From NCBI GenBank assembly GCA_965263485.1, contig CBDHHO010000001.1:248001-312000 (forward strand): 64,000 bases of DNA, given 5' to 3'. Numbering within the stretch: the stretch's first letter is position 1; every line of letters begins with the position of its first letter. The position numbers and the translations under genes are program-made. Shown here piece after piece: positions 44,696 to 52,459 of this stretch. The stretch comes from Haliotispira sp965263485 (lineage in GTDB: Bacteria; Spirochaetota; Spirochaetia; SP-2023). Under the pieces are notes generated by a model. That model made no database searches. It had not been told where the DNA came from and saw only the letters and a program-made list of their open reading frames with translations.

Positions 44696-44985
44696 TAAAG
44701 GGAACCTCTAAAGGGGACCTCTAAAAATTCGCTTTTCTTGCGAAGCTATTGAGATTTGTGCTGTTGCCCTGAACAGGCCCCGTAGGGTAAGGGATTTTTG
44801 GAGATACCCCAGCGGCTTCTGTTGCCGGGCCTTCTTCGACCGCTTCCTTTAAGTTCCCGCCTTCTGTACCGATATTGTTGCGGAAGGTTGTTCTGTTTTA
44901 TGCCAAGAATCTGTTTAGAGGTGCCCTTTAGGATCTCGCTTTCGCTGTGGATCTCCATGGGATTGGAATTTTTAGAGGTTCCTCT
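44696..44985. repeat. Nested TIR elements between fliA and the fapA-like gene, copy 6
   Basis: Doubled left ends (AAAGGGAACCTCTA, then AAAGGGGACCTCTAAAAATTC) and two right ends (TTTAGAGGTGCCCTTTAGG at about 44926 and GAATTTTTAGAGGTTCC at about 44967) suggest one element inserted into another. The interior differs from the GC-rich module and has no coding capacity. It takes up most of the 393-base gap. Confidence 0.65.
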
Positions 44986-45045
44986 CCATCTCTGAATACT
45001 TTTGGCGGCTTGCCACATTGTTGAAATAAGGTACAGAAGTACACC

Positions 45046-47007
45046 ATGAATATTCTCGAATTCCGTGGTTTGATTGCGGAGCAACTGGAGCTGGACCACA
45101 AAGTCAAGCGACACCGGATCTCTGGTCGTAACCTCGACGACCTTTTGCGCGAAGCTTCTCAGCAGCTGGGCATACCACTCGATCAGCTGGACTACGAAAT
45201 TGAGGAGCGCGGCAGCAAGGGCTTGATGCGCTTCTTCCAGCCCAGAGATTTTAAGATTCTGGTCTATCGCAGCGAGGTTGACCGTTCGGGCGAGCAGGAG
45301 AATTTTGTGGTGGACATGGTGGCCCAGCAGGAAATGCTGGCTCCGATTCCGGGTAAGATGTTCCTGCAGGTTCGCTCCGATGGTATTTACTTAAAGCTGG
45401 TGGCACCCAAAAACGATGGTAAGTCTGTTGCAGAACAAGATATATTATTGCAGATTGATCGCCTCTTGGGCCAACAACCGAAGCACCGGACTATCCGTGA
45501 GCTGTGTCGCTTGGGATTCTGCGACTACACTAAAGTTGCAGGAATTGATCACCGCCCGAAAGCCGATGCCCGAGTCAGCATCCAGATTTCACAGGATCGC
45601 ATGCAGGCTTTTATGGTGATGACTGAGCCCCATGACTACGGTGCACATCTGCAGTACAGCGCCCTGTTGGAAATCTTGAAAGAAAACGGGATTGGCTACG
45701 GCTATGATGAGCAGTTTCTCAAAAGTTTCTGCGATGAGCCCGTTTATAATCAGTCCGTCCTGATAGCTGAGGGCAAGCTTCCGGTGGATGGAGCCGATCT
45801 GTCTATAGAAATTTTTGAGGCCCCGCGTGCGGATATGCCCAAGGAAGAAGGAGGTAAGATCAATTTACGATCTCGCAGTAATTTACGTGTAGTTACCGAG
45901 GGGAATTTGATCGGAATACTGCACGACCCCTCACTTGGAGAGCCGGGTTACAATGTCTTTGGCGAAACGATTGAGGCAAAAGCAGGTGAAGAAAAGCCTT
46001 ATACCATTGGTGTGGGCTGTCGTTTTGACGAGCAGTCCAGAGAGATTTTTGCCGCCACTTCGGGTGAAGTGGTATTTGACGAAAAAATCCAGCTGGTGAA
46101 GGTGCTGGAAATCTATGTGGTCGAAGGTGATCTGCAGAATAATATCGACTTCCCCGGATCGATCGTGATTAAGGGTGATGTTGATAACGGTTATGAAATC
46201 AAGACCGAGGCCAACATCACTATCATCGGGCACTTGGGCAAAACTAAAGTAGAGTGCGGAGGGCGGCTGGTCATTAAGGCCGGTATCAATGCGGTGGATG
46301 CCTTCCAGGAAATCATGGTGCATGCCAAGGGCGATATTTATACGCGTTACATCAACAACGCGGGAGTGATTTCGGATAAGAACGTAATTGTTGAGGATGG
46401 TATTCTAGGCTCTACAGTATGTGCCGATGAATACGTGCTCTGCCGGGGCAGGCGCGGGATAATCAATGCCTCTGTTATTAATGCCCGGCTGGGCATCTAC
46501 GCCAAGAACCTCGGTTCGGTCAGTGGAACAACAACGGAGCTGGTCGTGGCGATGCCCTGGAAACTACAAGACGAACGAAGCTCTCTGCAAGAAAAATACG
46601 AGGAGCACCGGGCTAAAATCAAACCTTTGAAGCAAGGCATCAATGTTCAGAACCGACAAAAAGAGATTATGAGCCAGAGCGGCTCAATTAGCCAGGATCT
46701 GCAGAAACAGATCAATGAGAAAATGAGCCAGTTGCAGGATGAAATCCTTCAAGTGGAGGGAATTCTGCACGCGATCAATAACCGACTACGCGAGCTGGGA
46801 GCCGAGACGGATGACCTCGCCGAAAAGGCTTTTATCAGCAACGAGAAACGGCTCAACCCCGGCGTGGTGCTCACTATTGGCTCACATTCTATGGATGTGC
46901 AGATAATTTATACCAAGGGCCTGACCTTTCGCCTGGAAAATGATGAGATTCATCCCCATCCGCTGGAACCGTTTGACTTGGATCAGTTTACGACGGAGGA
47001 TATCTGA
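45046..47007 (+). CDS. FapA/DUF342 family protein
   Basis: 653 residues. An N-terminal R3H/Jag-N-like region ('ISGRNLDDLLREASQQLGIPLDQLDYEIEERGSKGLM'), then the FapA/DUF342 beta-helix ('PGYNVFGETI', 'LQNNIDFPGSIVIKGDVDNGYEIKTEANITIIGHLGKTKVECGGRLVIKAGI', 'VISDKNVIVEDGILGSTVCADEYVLCRGRRGIINASVINARLGIYAKNLGS') and a C-terminal coiled coil. Such genes follow fliA in spirochaetes; a role in flagellar or polar organisation is suggested by context only. Confidence 0.88.
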   Translation: MNILEFRGLIAEQLELDHKVKRHRISGRNLDDLLREASQQLGIPLDQLDYEIEERGSKGLMRFFQPRDFKILVYRSEVDRSGEQENFVVDMVAQQEMLAPIPGKMFLQVRSDGIYLKLVAPKNDGKSVAEQDILLQIDRLLGQQPKHRTIRELCRLGFCDYTKVAGIDHRPKADARVSIQISQDRMQAFMVMTEPHDYGAHLQYSALLEILKENGIGYGYDEQFLKSFCDEPVYNQSVLIAEGKLPVDGADLSIEIFEAPRADMPKEEGGKINLRSRSNLRVVTEGNLIGILHDPSLGEPGYNVFGETIEAKAGEEKPYTIGVGCRFDEQSREIFAATSGEVVFDEKIQLVKVLEIYVVEGDLQNNIDFPGSIVIKGDVDNGYEIKTEANITIIGHLGKTKVECGGRLVIKAGINAVDAFQEIMVHAKGDIYTRYINNAGVISDKNVIVEDGILGSTVCADEYVLCRGRRGIINASVINARLGIYAKNLGSVSGTTTELVVAMPWKLQDERSSLQEKYEEHRAKIKPLKQGINVQNRQKEIMSQSGSISQDLQKQINEKMSQLQDEILQVEGILHAINNRLRELGAETDDLAEKAFISNEKRLNPGVVLTIGSHSMDVQIIYTKGLTFRLENDEIHPHPLEPFDLDQFTTEDI

Positions 47008-47037
47008 GTTTTTCACTGAGGAACTGAGGAGTTGGCC

Positions 47038-47481
47038 ATGTCTATTCGACCTGTGGATATGCAGACGGTTTATTTGCGCATGGGTGAGGTGTCGCGCGAG
47101 CAGGACAAGGAGTTGAAGAAAGAAGAACGTGCGCAGAGTTTCCAGAAGAAGGTACAGCGTCTTCGCGAAGAAAATTTTGATCATACTGTAAGCAGTATGC
47201 GTGAAACAAAAGATGATCAGACGGTCAAGGAACACGAAGAGCGTGGTCTGCCGGTGTCTAAGAGGCATCAGGACCAAGACGGTGAGACTTCACGGCACAC
47301 AGCATTTTTCTATGATCCACACGCTCGCTTACCTGGGCACGAACAGCACCGCTCGGCCGAGGATCTTGCTTTGCCCATGGTGCGTCTGGCCGATCCGGAA
47401 TCCGATGAATCTCATGAGGCAAACCCGACTCAGGATCTCTATGATCCGGACCTCGGGCACCATATCAATATCGAAAGTTGA
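47038..47481 (+). CDS. Small hydrophilic protein of unknown function
   Basis: 147 residues from ATG 47038, with GAGGAG upstream. Starts 'SIRPVDMQTVYLRMGEVSREQDKELKKEERAQSFQKKVQRL', a charged helical stretch that could be a coiled coil, then a His/Asp/Glu-rich disordered tail ('HARLPGHEQHRSAEDLALPMVRLADPESDES'). No signal peptide or membrane segment. It follows the fapA-like gene by 30 bases and is likely in the same operon. Confidence 0.75.
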   Translation: MSIRPVDMQTVYLRMGEVSREQDKELKKEERAQSFQKKVQRLREENFDHTVSSMRETKDDQTVKEHEERGLPVSKRHQDQDGETSRHTAFFYDPHARLPGHEQHRSAEDLALPMVRLADPESDESHEANPTQDLYDPDLGHHINIES

Positions 47482-47518
47482 GCACGTTCTCTTGCCTGAT
47501 TTTCTGTTTGCAGATCAT

Positions 47519-47606
47519 AAGGACACCTCTAAAAATTCGCTATCGGCCCCAAACCCTATGGGGTTTGTTGACCGAGCATCAAAAGCGAGTTTTTAGAGCT
47601 TCCTTG
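47519..47606. repeat. Minimal 88-bp TIR element upstream of proA, copy 7
   Basis: AAGGACACCTCTAAAAATTCGCT at the left and AGCGAGTTTTTAGAGCTTCCTT at the right enclose about 45 bases with an internal CCCCAAACCCTATGGGGTTTG hairpin. It ends 40 bases before the proA start and has no hairpin module of the GC-rich type. Confidence 0.75.
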
Positions 47607-47645
47607 CCGTTTTCAGAGTGTCTTCATTGGCAACAGGAACAAGAT

Positions 47646-48929
47646 ATGCCAGATATTCTGCTGCAACTCAAAGAACTCAAGGCCATTTGGCGCAGGGAAA
47701 AAGCCCGGGCATTGGAACAGAGTAGTGCGCTGTTGTGCCGTTTGGCGGAACGGCTGCGAGAGCCTGCAATACAACAGCAAATTTTGGTTGCTAACCAGCA
47801 GGACTTGGCTAAATTCCCGGCGGGAGACCCGATGGCCGACCGCCTCCTGCTCAACGAGCAGCGGCTTCTGGGGCTTACTACAGATCTGGAACGGGTCGCC
47901 GAGCTGCCTGGCCCGGTCGGGAAAGAGCTGTACCGGCACAATATTGAAAATATAAACGGCAGGGGGGCGGAAGTCCGCCTCTGCCGGGTACCGATTGGCT
48001 TGGTGCTGGTGATTTACGAATCGCGACCCAACGTTACTGTGGATCTGTTTGCCCTGGCCCTGCGCACCGGCAATCTGCTGCTGCTCAAGGGAGGCAAGGA
48101 AGCCTCTGCAAGCAACGCCTCCCTGGTGGAGTTCATCCGGGGAGAGCTGGTGGCTTGTGGTCTGAGTCCCGGTTGGGCTACATTACTGGGCACTGCGCGC
48201 GAAGAACTGGGTTTGCTGCTGCGACAGCACCAACTGATTGATCTGTGCATTCCGCGCGGCAGCGCGGGGCTGATTCGCTTTGTGCGGGAAAACAGCCAGG
48301 TTCCGGTCATTGAAACCGGTGCCGGGGTGGTGCACCTGTTCTGTGATCGGAGTGCCCGGCCCGAAATGGCAGCAAAACTAATTGCCAACTCAAAGCTGCG
48401 TCGCCTCAGTGTCTGTAATGCTCTGGACTGCCTGCTACTGCACCGGGAACAGCTGCCGCAGTTGCCCCAATTGCTGGTTGAGCTGAACAGTGCCGGAGTC
48501 CGGTTGCACTGTGACCCCGAAAGCTACAGCGTCTTGCAAGAGAGCTATTCGTCCGAACTGTTGTCCCAGGTTGAAGTCGATGGAGAGGGCGCAGAAATTT
48601 ACGGCCGGGAATTCCTTTCGGCCCGGCTCTGCGTCAAAACCGTGGCAGACTTGGGTGAGGCCATCGAACACATTGAGCAGTATGGCTCGCGACACACCGA
48701 AGTGATTGTCACCGAAGATCCGGAATCCGCCGCACGCTTTCGAGATGAAGTTGATGCCGCCTGTGTGTTTGTCAATATGGCCAGCGGCTTCTCCGACGGC
48801 GGGCAGTTTGGTCTGGGAGCCGAAGTCGGCATCAGCACTCAGAAACTGCACGCTCGCGGCCCGATGGGTCTTGAGGCTTTGACTTGTGCCAAATGGTTGG
48901 GGCGAGGCTCTGGTCAGACGCGGGATTGA
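47646..48929 (+). CDS. proA: Gamma-glutamyl phosphate reductase ProA
   Basis: About 427 residues from ATG 47646, with AGGAAC upstream. Reduces gamma-glutamyl phosphate in proline synthesis. Motifs 'VPIGLVLVIYESRPNVTVDLFALALRTGNLLLLKGGKEASASN', 'IDLCIPRGSAGLIRFVRENSQVPVIETGAGVVHLF' and 'NSKLRRLSVCNALDCLLLH' (with the catalytic cysteine region) are those of ProA. Around the catalytic site most ProA proteins read 'RPSVCNA...'; here 'RLSVCNA'. proB is not next to it. Its 3' end overlaps the convergent trmH-like gene by 16 bases. Confidence 0.93.
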   Translation: MPDILLQLKELKAIWRREKARALEQSSALLCRLAERLREPAIQQQILVANQQDLAKFPAGDPMADRLLLNEQRLLGLTTDLERVAELPGPVGKELYRHNIENINGRGAEVRLCRVPIGLVLVIYESRPNVTVDLFALALRTGNLLLLKGGKEASASNASLVEFIRGELVACGLSPGWATLLGTAREELGLLLRQHQLIDLCIPRGSAGLIRFVRENSQVPVIETGAGVVHLFCDRSARPEMAAKLIANSKLRRLSVCNALDCLLLHREQLPQLPQLLVELNSAGVRLHCDPESYSVLQESYSSELLSQVEVDGEGAEIYGREFLSARLCVKTVADLGEAIEHIEQYGSRHTEVIVTEDPESAARFRDEVDAACVFVNMASGFSDGGQFGLGAEVGISTQKLHARGPMGLEALTCAKWLGRGSGQTRD

Positions 48930-49843
48930 GAAACCAAGTTTGCCTCAGCAAGGAGCTCCGACCAGCGCTGCAATGCAATCGCTGTGGCAACGGCCAGATT
49001 CAGGCTCTGCTTGGCCCCGGGCATCGGAATACTGAGCAGGCCGCCTCCCCGACAGCGATTATCTGCGCTGGCGCAGTATTCCAACAGTTCCGCTCGCAGG
49101 CCACCTTCTTCCTCGCCCACCAGCAGCAAACCACCCCCGGAAGGGAAAGATTGAGGGCCCCAAGCGACCTTGGACCTGGCTTTTGAGTTCTGTTTGGCGT
49201 AGCGCGCCACCACATCCGGGGTCTCTAGGCCCAGCCAGGGAACTTTCTGCAAAACTGCTTCACACTGGGGTTCATCGCAGCGATGACTGTTCAGACAGGC
49301 GATGCTGCCCATCGCCGTGCGCTGGGTGCGCGGATGTTGCAAGTCCGGACAATGGCTGTGCAACCAGACTTCGTTCACGGCGAAGGCCGCAGCACTGCGG
49401 AAAATCGAACCGACATTAAACGGAGAGCGCACTCTGTCGAGATATAAACGCAGCGATGCTTTGCCCTCCATCGCTTTTGTGCTCGGAGAAACTTGATCCT
49501 CTTGTTCTTCCGGACTGTTGCAATTATGACTGGGCGACCAGTCGCTGGGTTCGGCGGCACAAAGCTGACGGAGCAGCTCTTCCAGCTCGCGGCGTTCCGC
49601 TGCTCGCGTCTGTGCGGACTCAAGTGGCCCGATGAGCGCACTGCACCAGCGTTGCCACTGGGATTCCAACGCCCGTTCCAGTCGCAGCTGTTCGGCGATC
49701 AGCGGCCGTACATAATACCGATAAAATTCATCTGGAGACGGTGTTCCGCCAGCTTCTGCTGCTTCCAGTTCCTGCAGGCCCCGGAACAACCAGTAGACCT
49801 GTCGCCTACGACTCAGCCGAAAAAATTTTCTTGCGGGGATCAT
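48914..49843 (-). CDS. SpoU/TrmH-family RNA methyltransferase
   Basis: About 309 residues from ATG 49843. The N-terminal half is a helical, Gln/Arg-rich extension. The C-terminal part has SpoU motifs 1 to 3: 'LYLDRVRSPFNVGSIFRSAAAF', 'LLLVGEEEGGLRAELLEYC' and 'LLSIPMPGAKQSLNLAVATAIAL', typical of 2'-O-ribose methyltransferases with a trefoil knot. The target RNA cannot be inferred. The preceding hairpin at 49860 is only 17 bases before the start codon. Confidence 0.9.
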   Translation of the reverse strand: MIPARKFFRLSRRRQVYWLFRGLQELEAAEAGGTPSPDEFYRYYVRPLIAEQLRLERALESQWQRWCSALIGPLESAQTRAAERRELEELLRQLCAAEPSDWSPSHNCNSPEEQEDQVSPSTKAMEGKASLRLYLDRVRSPFNVGSIFRSAAAFAVNEVWLHSHCPDLQHPRTQRTAMGSIACLNSHRCDEPQCEAVLQKVPWLGLETPDVVARYAKQNSKARSKVAWGPQSFPSGGGLLLVGEEEGGLRAELLEYCASADNRCRGGGLLSIPMPGAKQSLNLAVATAIALQRWSELLAEANLVSQSRV

Positions 49844-49859
49844 AATGCAGGATGACTCT

Positions 49860-49909
49860 TGTAAATACCACAGGCCGCCACTGCTATGTGGCGGCCTGTG
49901 GTATTTACA
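49860..49909. repeat. 22-bp perfect inverted repeat, 6-base loop
   Basis: TGTAAATACCACAGGCCGCCAC and its exact complement flank TGCTAT. There is no T run on either side, so it is not a typical terminator. It lies between flgM and the trmH-like gene. Confidence 0.9.
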
Positions 49910-49994
49910 GGGGGAATTCTCTTCCCCCAAAAACGCAGATCATGCACAGCAAGAGCCTGCTGCTCCAATCCTTGCAAGAGGGATTTGCAGATAT

Positions 49995-50285
49995 CTATAC
50001 GTTCCAGTGGTCCAGCAGGCGCTCAACCATACGGTTGATAACCATCTGGTCAGGATAAGAGGGACTGCGCAACTTAACGCGCAGCTCAGCGAGTCTGTTG
50101 CTGCGCATATCGGAAGCAGACATGGCGACTTCGCGCGCCCGCAGCAGACCGGCGTTCTGCCGTGCGGTACTGGTCAGACTGATGGTGTCTTGGGGTATTT
50201 GCTGTGTTGCCCGCTTCGGACGAACGATATTGCGTTGACCTACAGAATAATATTCTGCAGAACTAATTTTATCAATAGGCATCAT
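49995..50285 (-). CDS. flgM: FlgM-like anti-sigma-28 factor
   Basis: 96 residues; ATG 50285 follows AGGAG by 7 bases. The C-terminal half 'DTISLTSTARQNAGLLRAREVAMSASDMRSNRLAELRVKLRSPSYPDQMVINRMVERLLD' follows the FlgM pattern (short helices, 'Y-x-x-D-x-x-x-I-x-x-x-ML-x-L'). FlgM binds sigma-28 and holds it inactive until the hook is complete. The FliA gene lies 5.7 kb away on the opposite strand. Sequence identity to known FlgM is modest by eye, so this is a family-level call. Confidence 0.65.
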   Translation of the reverse strand: MMPIDKISSAEYYSVGQRNIVRPKRATQQIPQDTISLTSTARQNAGLLRAREVAMSASDMRSNRLAELRVKLRSPSYPDQMVINRMVERLLDHWNV

Positions 50286-50356
50286 TATGAACTCCTGCAA
50301 ACTCAATTCCTCCCGATATCACACCTCTCTGCTCAAGGTTGCCGGCTGCCAGGCTA

Positions 50357-51100
50357 TCATCTGGCTGCGACCAGCACGCTGCACTCGCCGCGGATCGCTG
50401 ATATTGCCTTCAACTGGCCTAATACATAATCGGATGTTCCCAAAAGAAACTGTGCATTTTTTTTGGTCATTTCTCGTCCCAAAAATATTTGGCGATGGGG
50501 ATCCAATTGATAAAGAATTTCCAGAGTTGTTTCCAGTCGAAATGGCGATTCATAAAACACAAAACTGTGACCTTGCTCCATCCAATGTTGTAATTCGCGC
50601 TGCCTCCGGCCGCTTTTCGGGCTGAGGAAACCAATAAAACTCAGCGGATTACAAGAACAGGAAGACATACTGATTAGTAAGGTTAGAGCTGAAGGTCCCG
50701 GCAAAGATTCTACTGTAAAGCCTGCTGCGCGGACCGTAGCAACCAGCTTCGTACCCGGATCGCTGATGCCCGGTGTTCCGGCATCGCTGATGTAGGCAAT
50801 GCTCCGCCCCTTTTTCAGCAACCTGACCAGACCTTCGGCACTGGCGGCCTCATTGCCGGCCTGGCAGACCAGCAGTTGTCCCGGATGGATCTGGTGGGCC
50901 CGCAGCAATCTGGTGGCCCGTTGGCGGCTCTCACAGGCAATCACGTCCACCGAAGCCAGGATATCCAAGGCTCGCAGGGTAATATCGCGCAGATTTCCGA
51001 GTGGTGTGGCCACCATGTACAGACTACGCGGCAGCGCCTGTTCGGCAGGAAGACTGGGAGGGGACTCTGTCGGCTCGCCGGGGTCGTTCTGATGTTTCAT
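50357..51100 (-). CDS. rsmI: 16S rRNA (cytidine(1402)-2'-O)-methyltransferase RsmI
   Basis: About 247 residues from ATG 51100. 'LYMVATPLGNLRDITLRALDILASVDVIACESRQRATRLL', 'ISDAGTPGISDPGTKLVATVRAAGFTVESLPGPSALTLLISMS', 'GFLSPKSGRRQREL' and 'VFYESPFRLETTLEIL' match RsmI closely. It ends slightly early compared with longer RsmI proteins, lacking the C-terminal KxxA-type domain. Upstream of flgM, same strand. Confidence 0.94.
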   Translation of the reverse strand: MKHQNDPGEPTESPPSLPAEQALPRSLYMVATPLGNLRDITLRALDILASVDVIACESRQRATRLLRAHQIHPGQLLVCQAGNEAASAEGLVRLLKKGRSIAYISDAGTPGISDPGTKLVATVRAAGFTVESLPGPSALTLLISMSSCSCNPLSFIGFLSPKSGRRQRELQHWMEQGHSFVFYESPFRLETTLEILYQLDPHRQIFLGREMTKKNAQFLLGTSDYVLGQLKAISAIRGECSVLVAAR

Positions 51101-51165
51101 CTTTTCTTCGCATTCTCCCGAAACAGGACGCAGAACAGGCCTTCCGGACAGTGGCTCAGAAATTG

Positions 51166-51201
51166 TTTTAGGGGTTCCCTTAATAAAGGGAACCCCTAAA
51201 A
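51166..51201. repeat. Fused TIR ends: 16-bp perfect inverted repeat
   Basis: TTTTAGGGGTTCCCTT, loop AATA, AAGGGAACCCCTAAAA. The arms resemble the two terminal repeats of the dispersed element joined tail to tail with the interior lost. It lies between the rsmI start and the stop of the fructosamine-kinase-like gene. Confidence 0.85.
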
Positions 51202-51249
51202 TGTAGAGGTTTTCTTCCGCTTGAGGAGGGGAAATAGCTGCCAAGTGGA

Positions 51250-52416
51250 TTATGGCGCGAACTGCTTCAGTACCGAGCGCACTGCGCCAAGGTACGAGCG
51301 GCCAAACAACAGAAGGTGATTGAGCCAATGGTAAAGGTTGTAAATTTCACAGCGCTGCGGCCAGCCCGGCTCCCAGTCGCCTCCGGCGCACTGTAAATTG
51401 AGGTATTCGCAATAAAACTCCGGCACAAAGCCACCAAAAAGCTGCGTCATTGCCAAGTCAGCCTCCCAGTGGCCGTAGTAGCAAGCCGGATCAATCAGAG
51501 CCGCGCCTTGCGGGCGGGGGCCACACCAAAGCGTGTTGCCTGACCACAAATCGCCATGCAACAAAGAACTGCGTTCCAGGCGCGGCAGGATTTCGCCCAG
51601 TCGTAGGCAAAGCCGTTCGCCTGCCCGGTGTTCATTGCTGCCCAACAATCCTTTGGCAGCGCAGGCTTCCAGCATGGGTCGCAAGCGGAAACAGTCAAAG
51701 AACTCCGGCCATTCGCAGGCAGGAGGAAAGGCTCCAGGCTTTTCCCGGCTCATTTGGGAATCCGGTGTGAAAGACCCTAAATCCAACCCCAAGTTGGGCT
51801 GGGTCGTCCGACCAATAAAATTATCGCAGACAAAGCCCAGTCGCTCGCCTGTTTGCAATTGAGCCCAGTACTGCTCCAGCCGGAGAGACTGTGTGGTCTC
51901 CAGACCGAGCTTCCTGCTGCACAAGCGAAACGGCGGCTGCTCTGCTGCGGGGCCGCTGTGCAGCCGGTATAGAATATGGGCCAGCCCTTCAGGCCCGGGG
52001 TATTGGTGTAGTCTGCCAGAGCTTCCTGATGGCGGGAGGTATTCGAGCAGCAGCAGCTGCAAGTTTCCGACCTGTCCCCAGCACAGCGGCCGGGGCGCAA
52101 AGCGCGGTACAAGATTCTGCTTTGAACCACTTGGAATATCCTGCGGCCTTGAGATGCTGTGAGCCATTAGTAGCAGTCCGATGGCCTCTGCCTGTAATTG
52201 GCCCGCCTGCCCCCCCAGCCGGCTTCCCAGCTTAAGACAAAACGGCCCCTGCAAAGGGGCCGTTTTGTCGTTATTCTTGCGCTCTTCTATACAATCTACC
52301 CGGTAGACTTCGCTGCAATCGCCACCACTTAATGGTGTTAGCTTCAGGGCTTGCGGAAGCTCCGACCAGAGCCTGCCCAGCATCTTCCGGAGGTGCTGCT
52401 CTAAGTCCGGTTTCAA
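51250..52416 (-). CDS. Fructosamine kinase/FN3K-like protein
   Basis: 388 residues; start TTG 52416 because GGGGAG precedes it by six bases. Family motifs: 'LTPLSGGDCSEVYRVD', the catalytic loop 'SLLHGDLWSGNTLW', 'LIDPACYYGHWEADLAMTQLFGGF' and 'YNLYHWLNHLLLFGRSYL'. Fructosamine kinases phosphorylate sugar adducts on proteins or ribulosamines and help deglycation. The region between the first strand and the lysine motif contains a 15-bp perfect coding hairpin (52236-52269), possibly an insertion. Confidence 0.88.
   Translation of the reverse strand: MKPDLEQHLRKMLGRLWSELPQALKLTPLSGGDCSEVYRVDCIEERKNNDKTAPLQGPFCLKLGSRLGGQAGQLQAEAIGLLLMAHSISRPQDIPSGSKQNLVPRFAPRPLCWGQVGNLQLLLLEYLPPSGSSGRLHQYPGPEGLAHILYRLHSGPAAEQPPFRLCSRKLGLETTQSLRLEQYWAQLQTGERLGFVCDNFIGRTTQPNLGLDLGSFTPDSQMSREKPGAFPPACEWPEFFDCFRLRPMLEACAAKGLLGSNEHRAGERLCLRLGEILPRLERSSLLHGDLWSGNTLWCGPRPQGAALIDPACYYGHWEADLAMTQLFGGFVPEFYCEYLNLQCAGGDWEPGWPQRCEIYNLYHWLNHLLLFGRSYLGAVRSVLKQFAP
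52236..52269. repeat. 15-bp perfect inverted repeat inside the coding region
   Basis: GACAAAACGGCCCCT, loop GCAA, AGGGGCCGTTTTGTC lies inside the FN3K-like gene and codes for 'DKTAPLQGPF'. A palindrome this long inside a gene is unlikely by chance, and it has the shape of an intergenic hairpin. Confidence 0.85.
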
Positions 52417-52443
52417 GGCGGTCTCCCCGTTTCAGAGCTTCTC

Positions 52444-52459
52444 TTAAGGGTGCCCTTAA
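52444..52459. repeat. Minimal TIR scar TTAAGGGTGCCCTTAA
   Basis: A 16-base near-palindrome made only of element tips. The complement of its TTA forms the TAA stop codon of the TIGR03545 gene (52456-52458). Confidence 0.6.
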
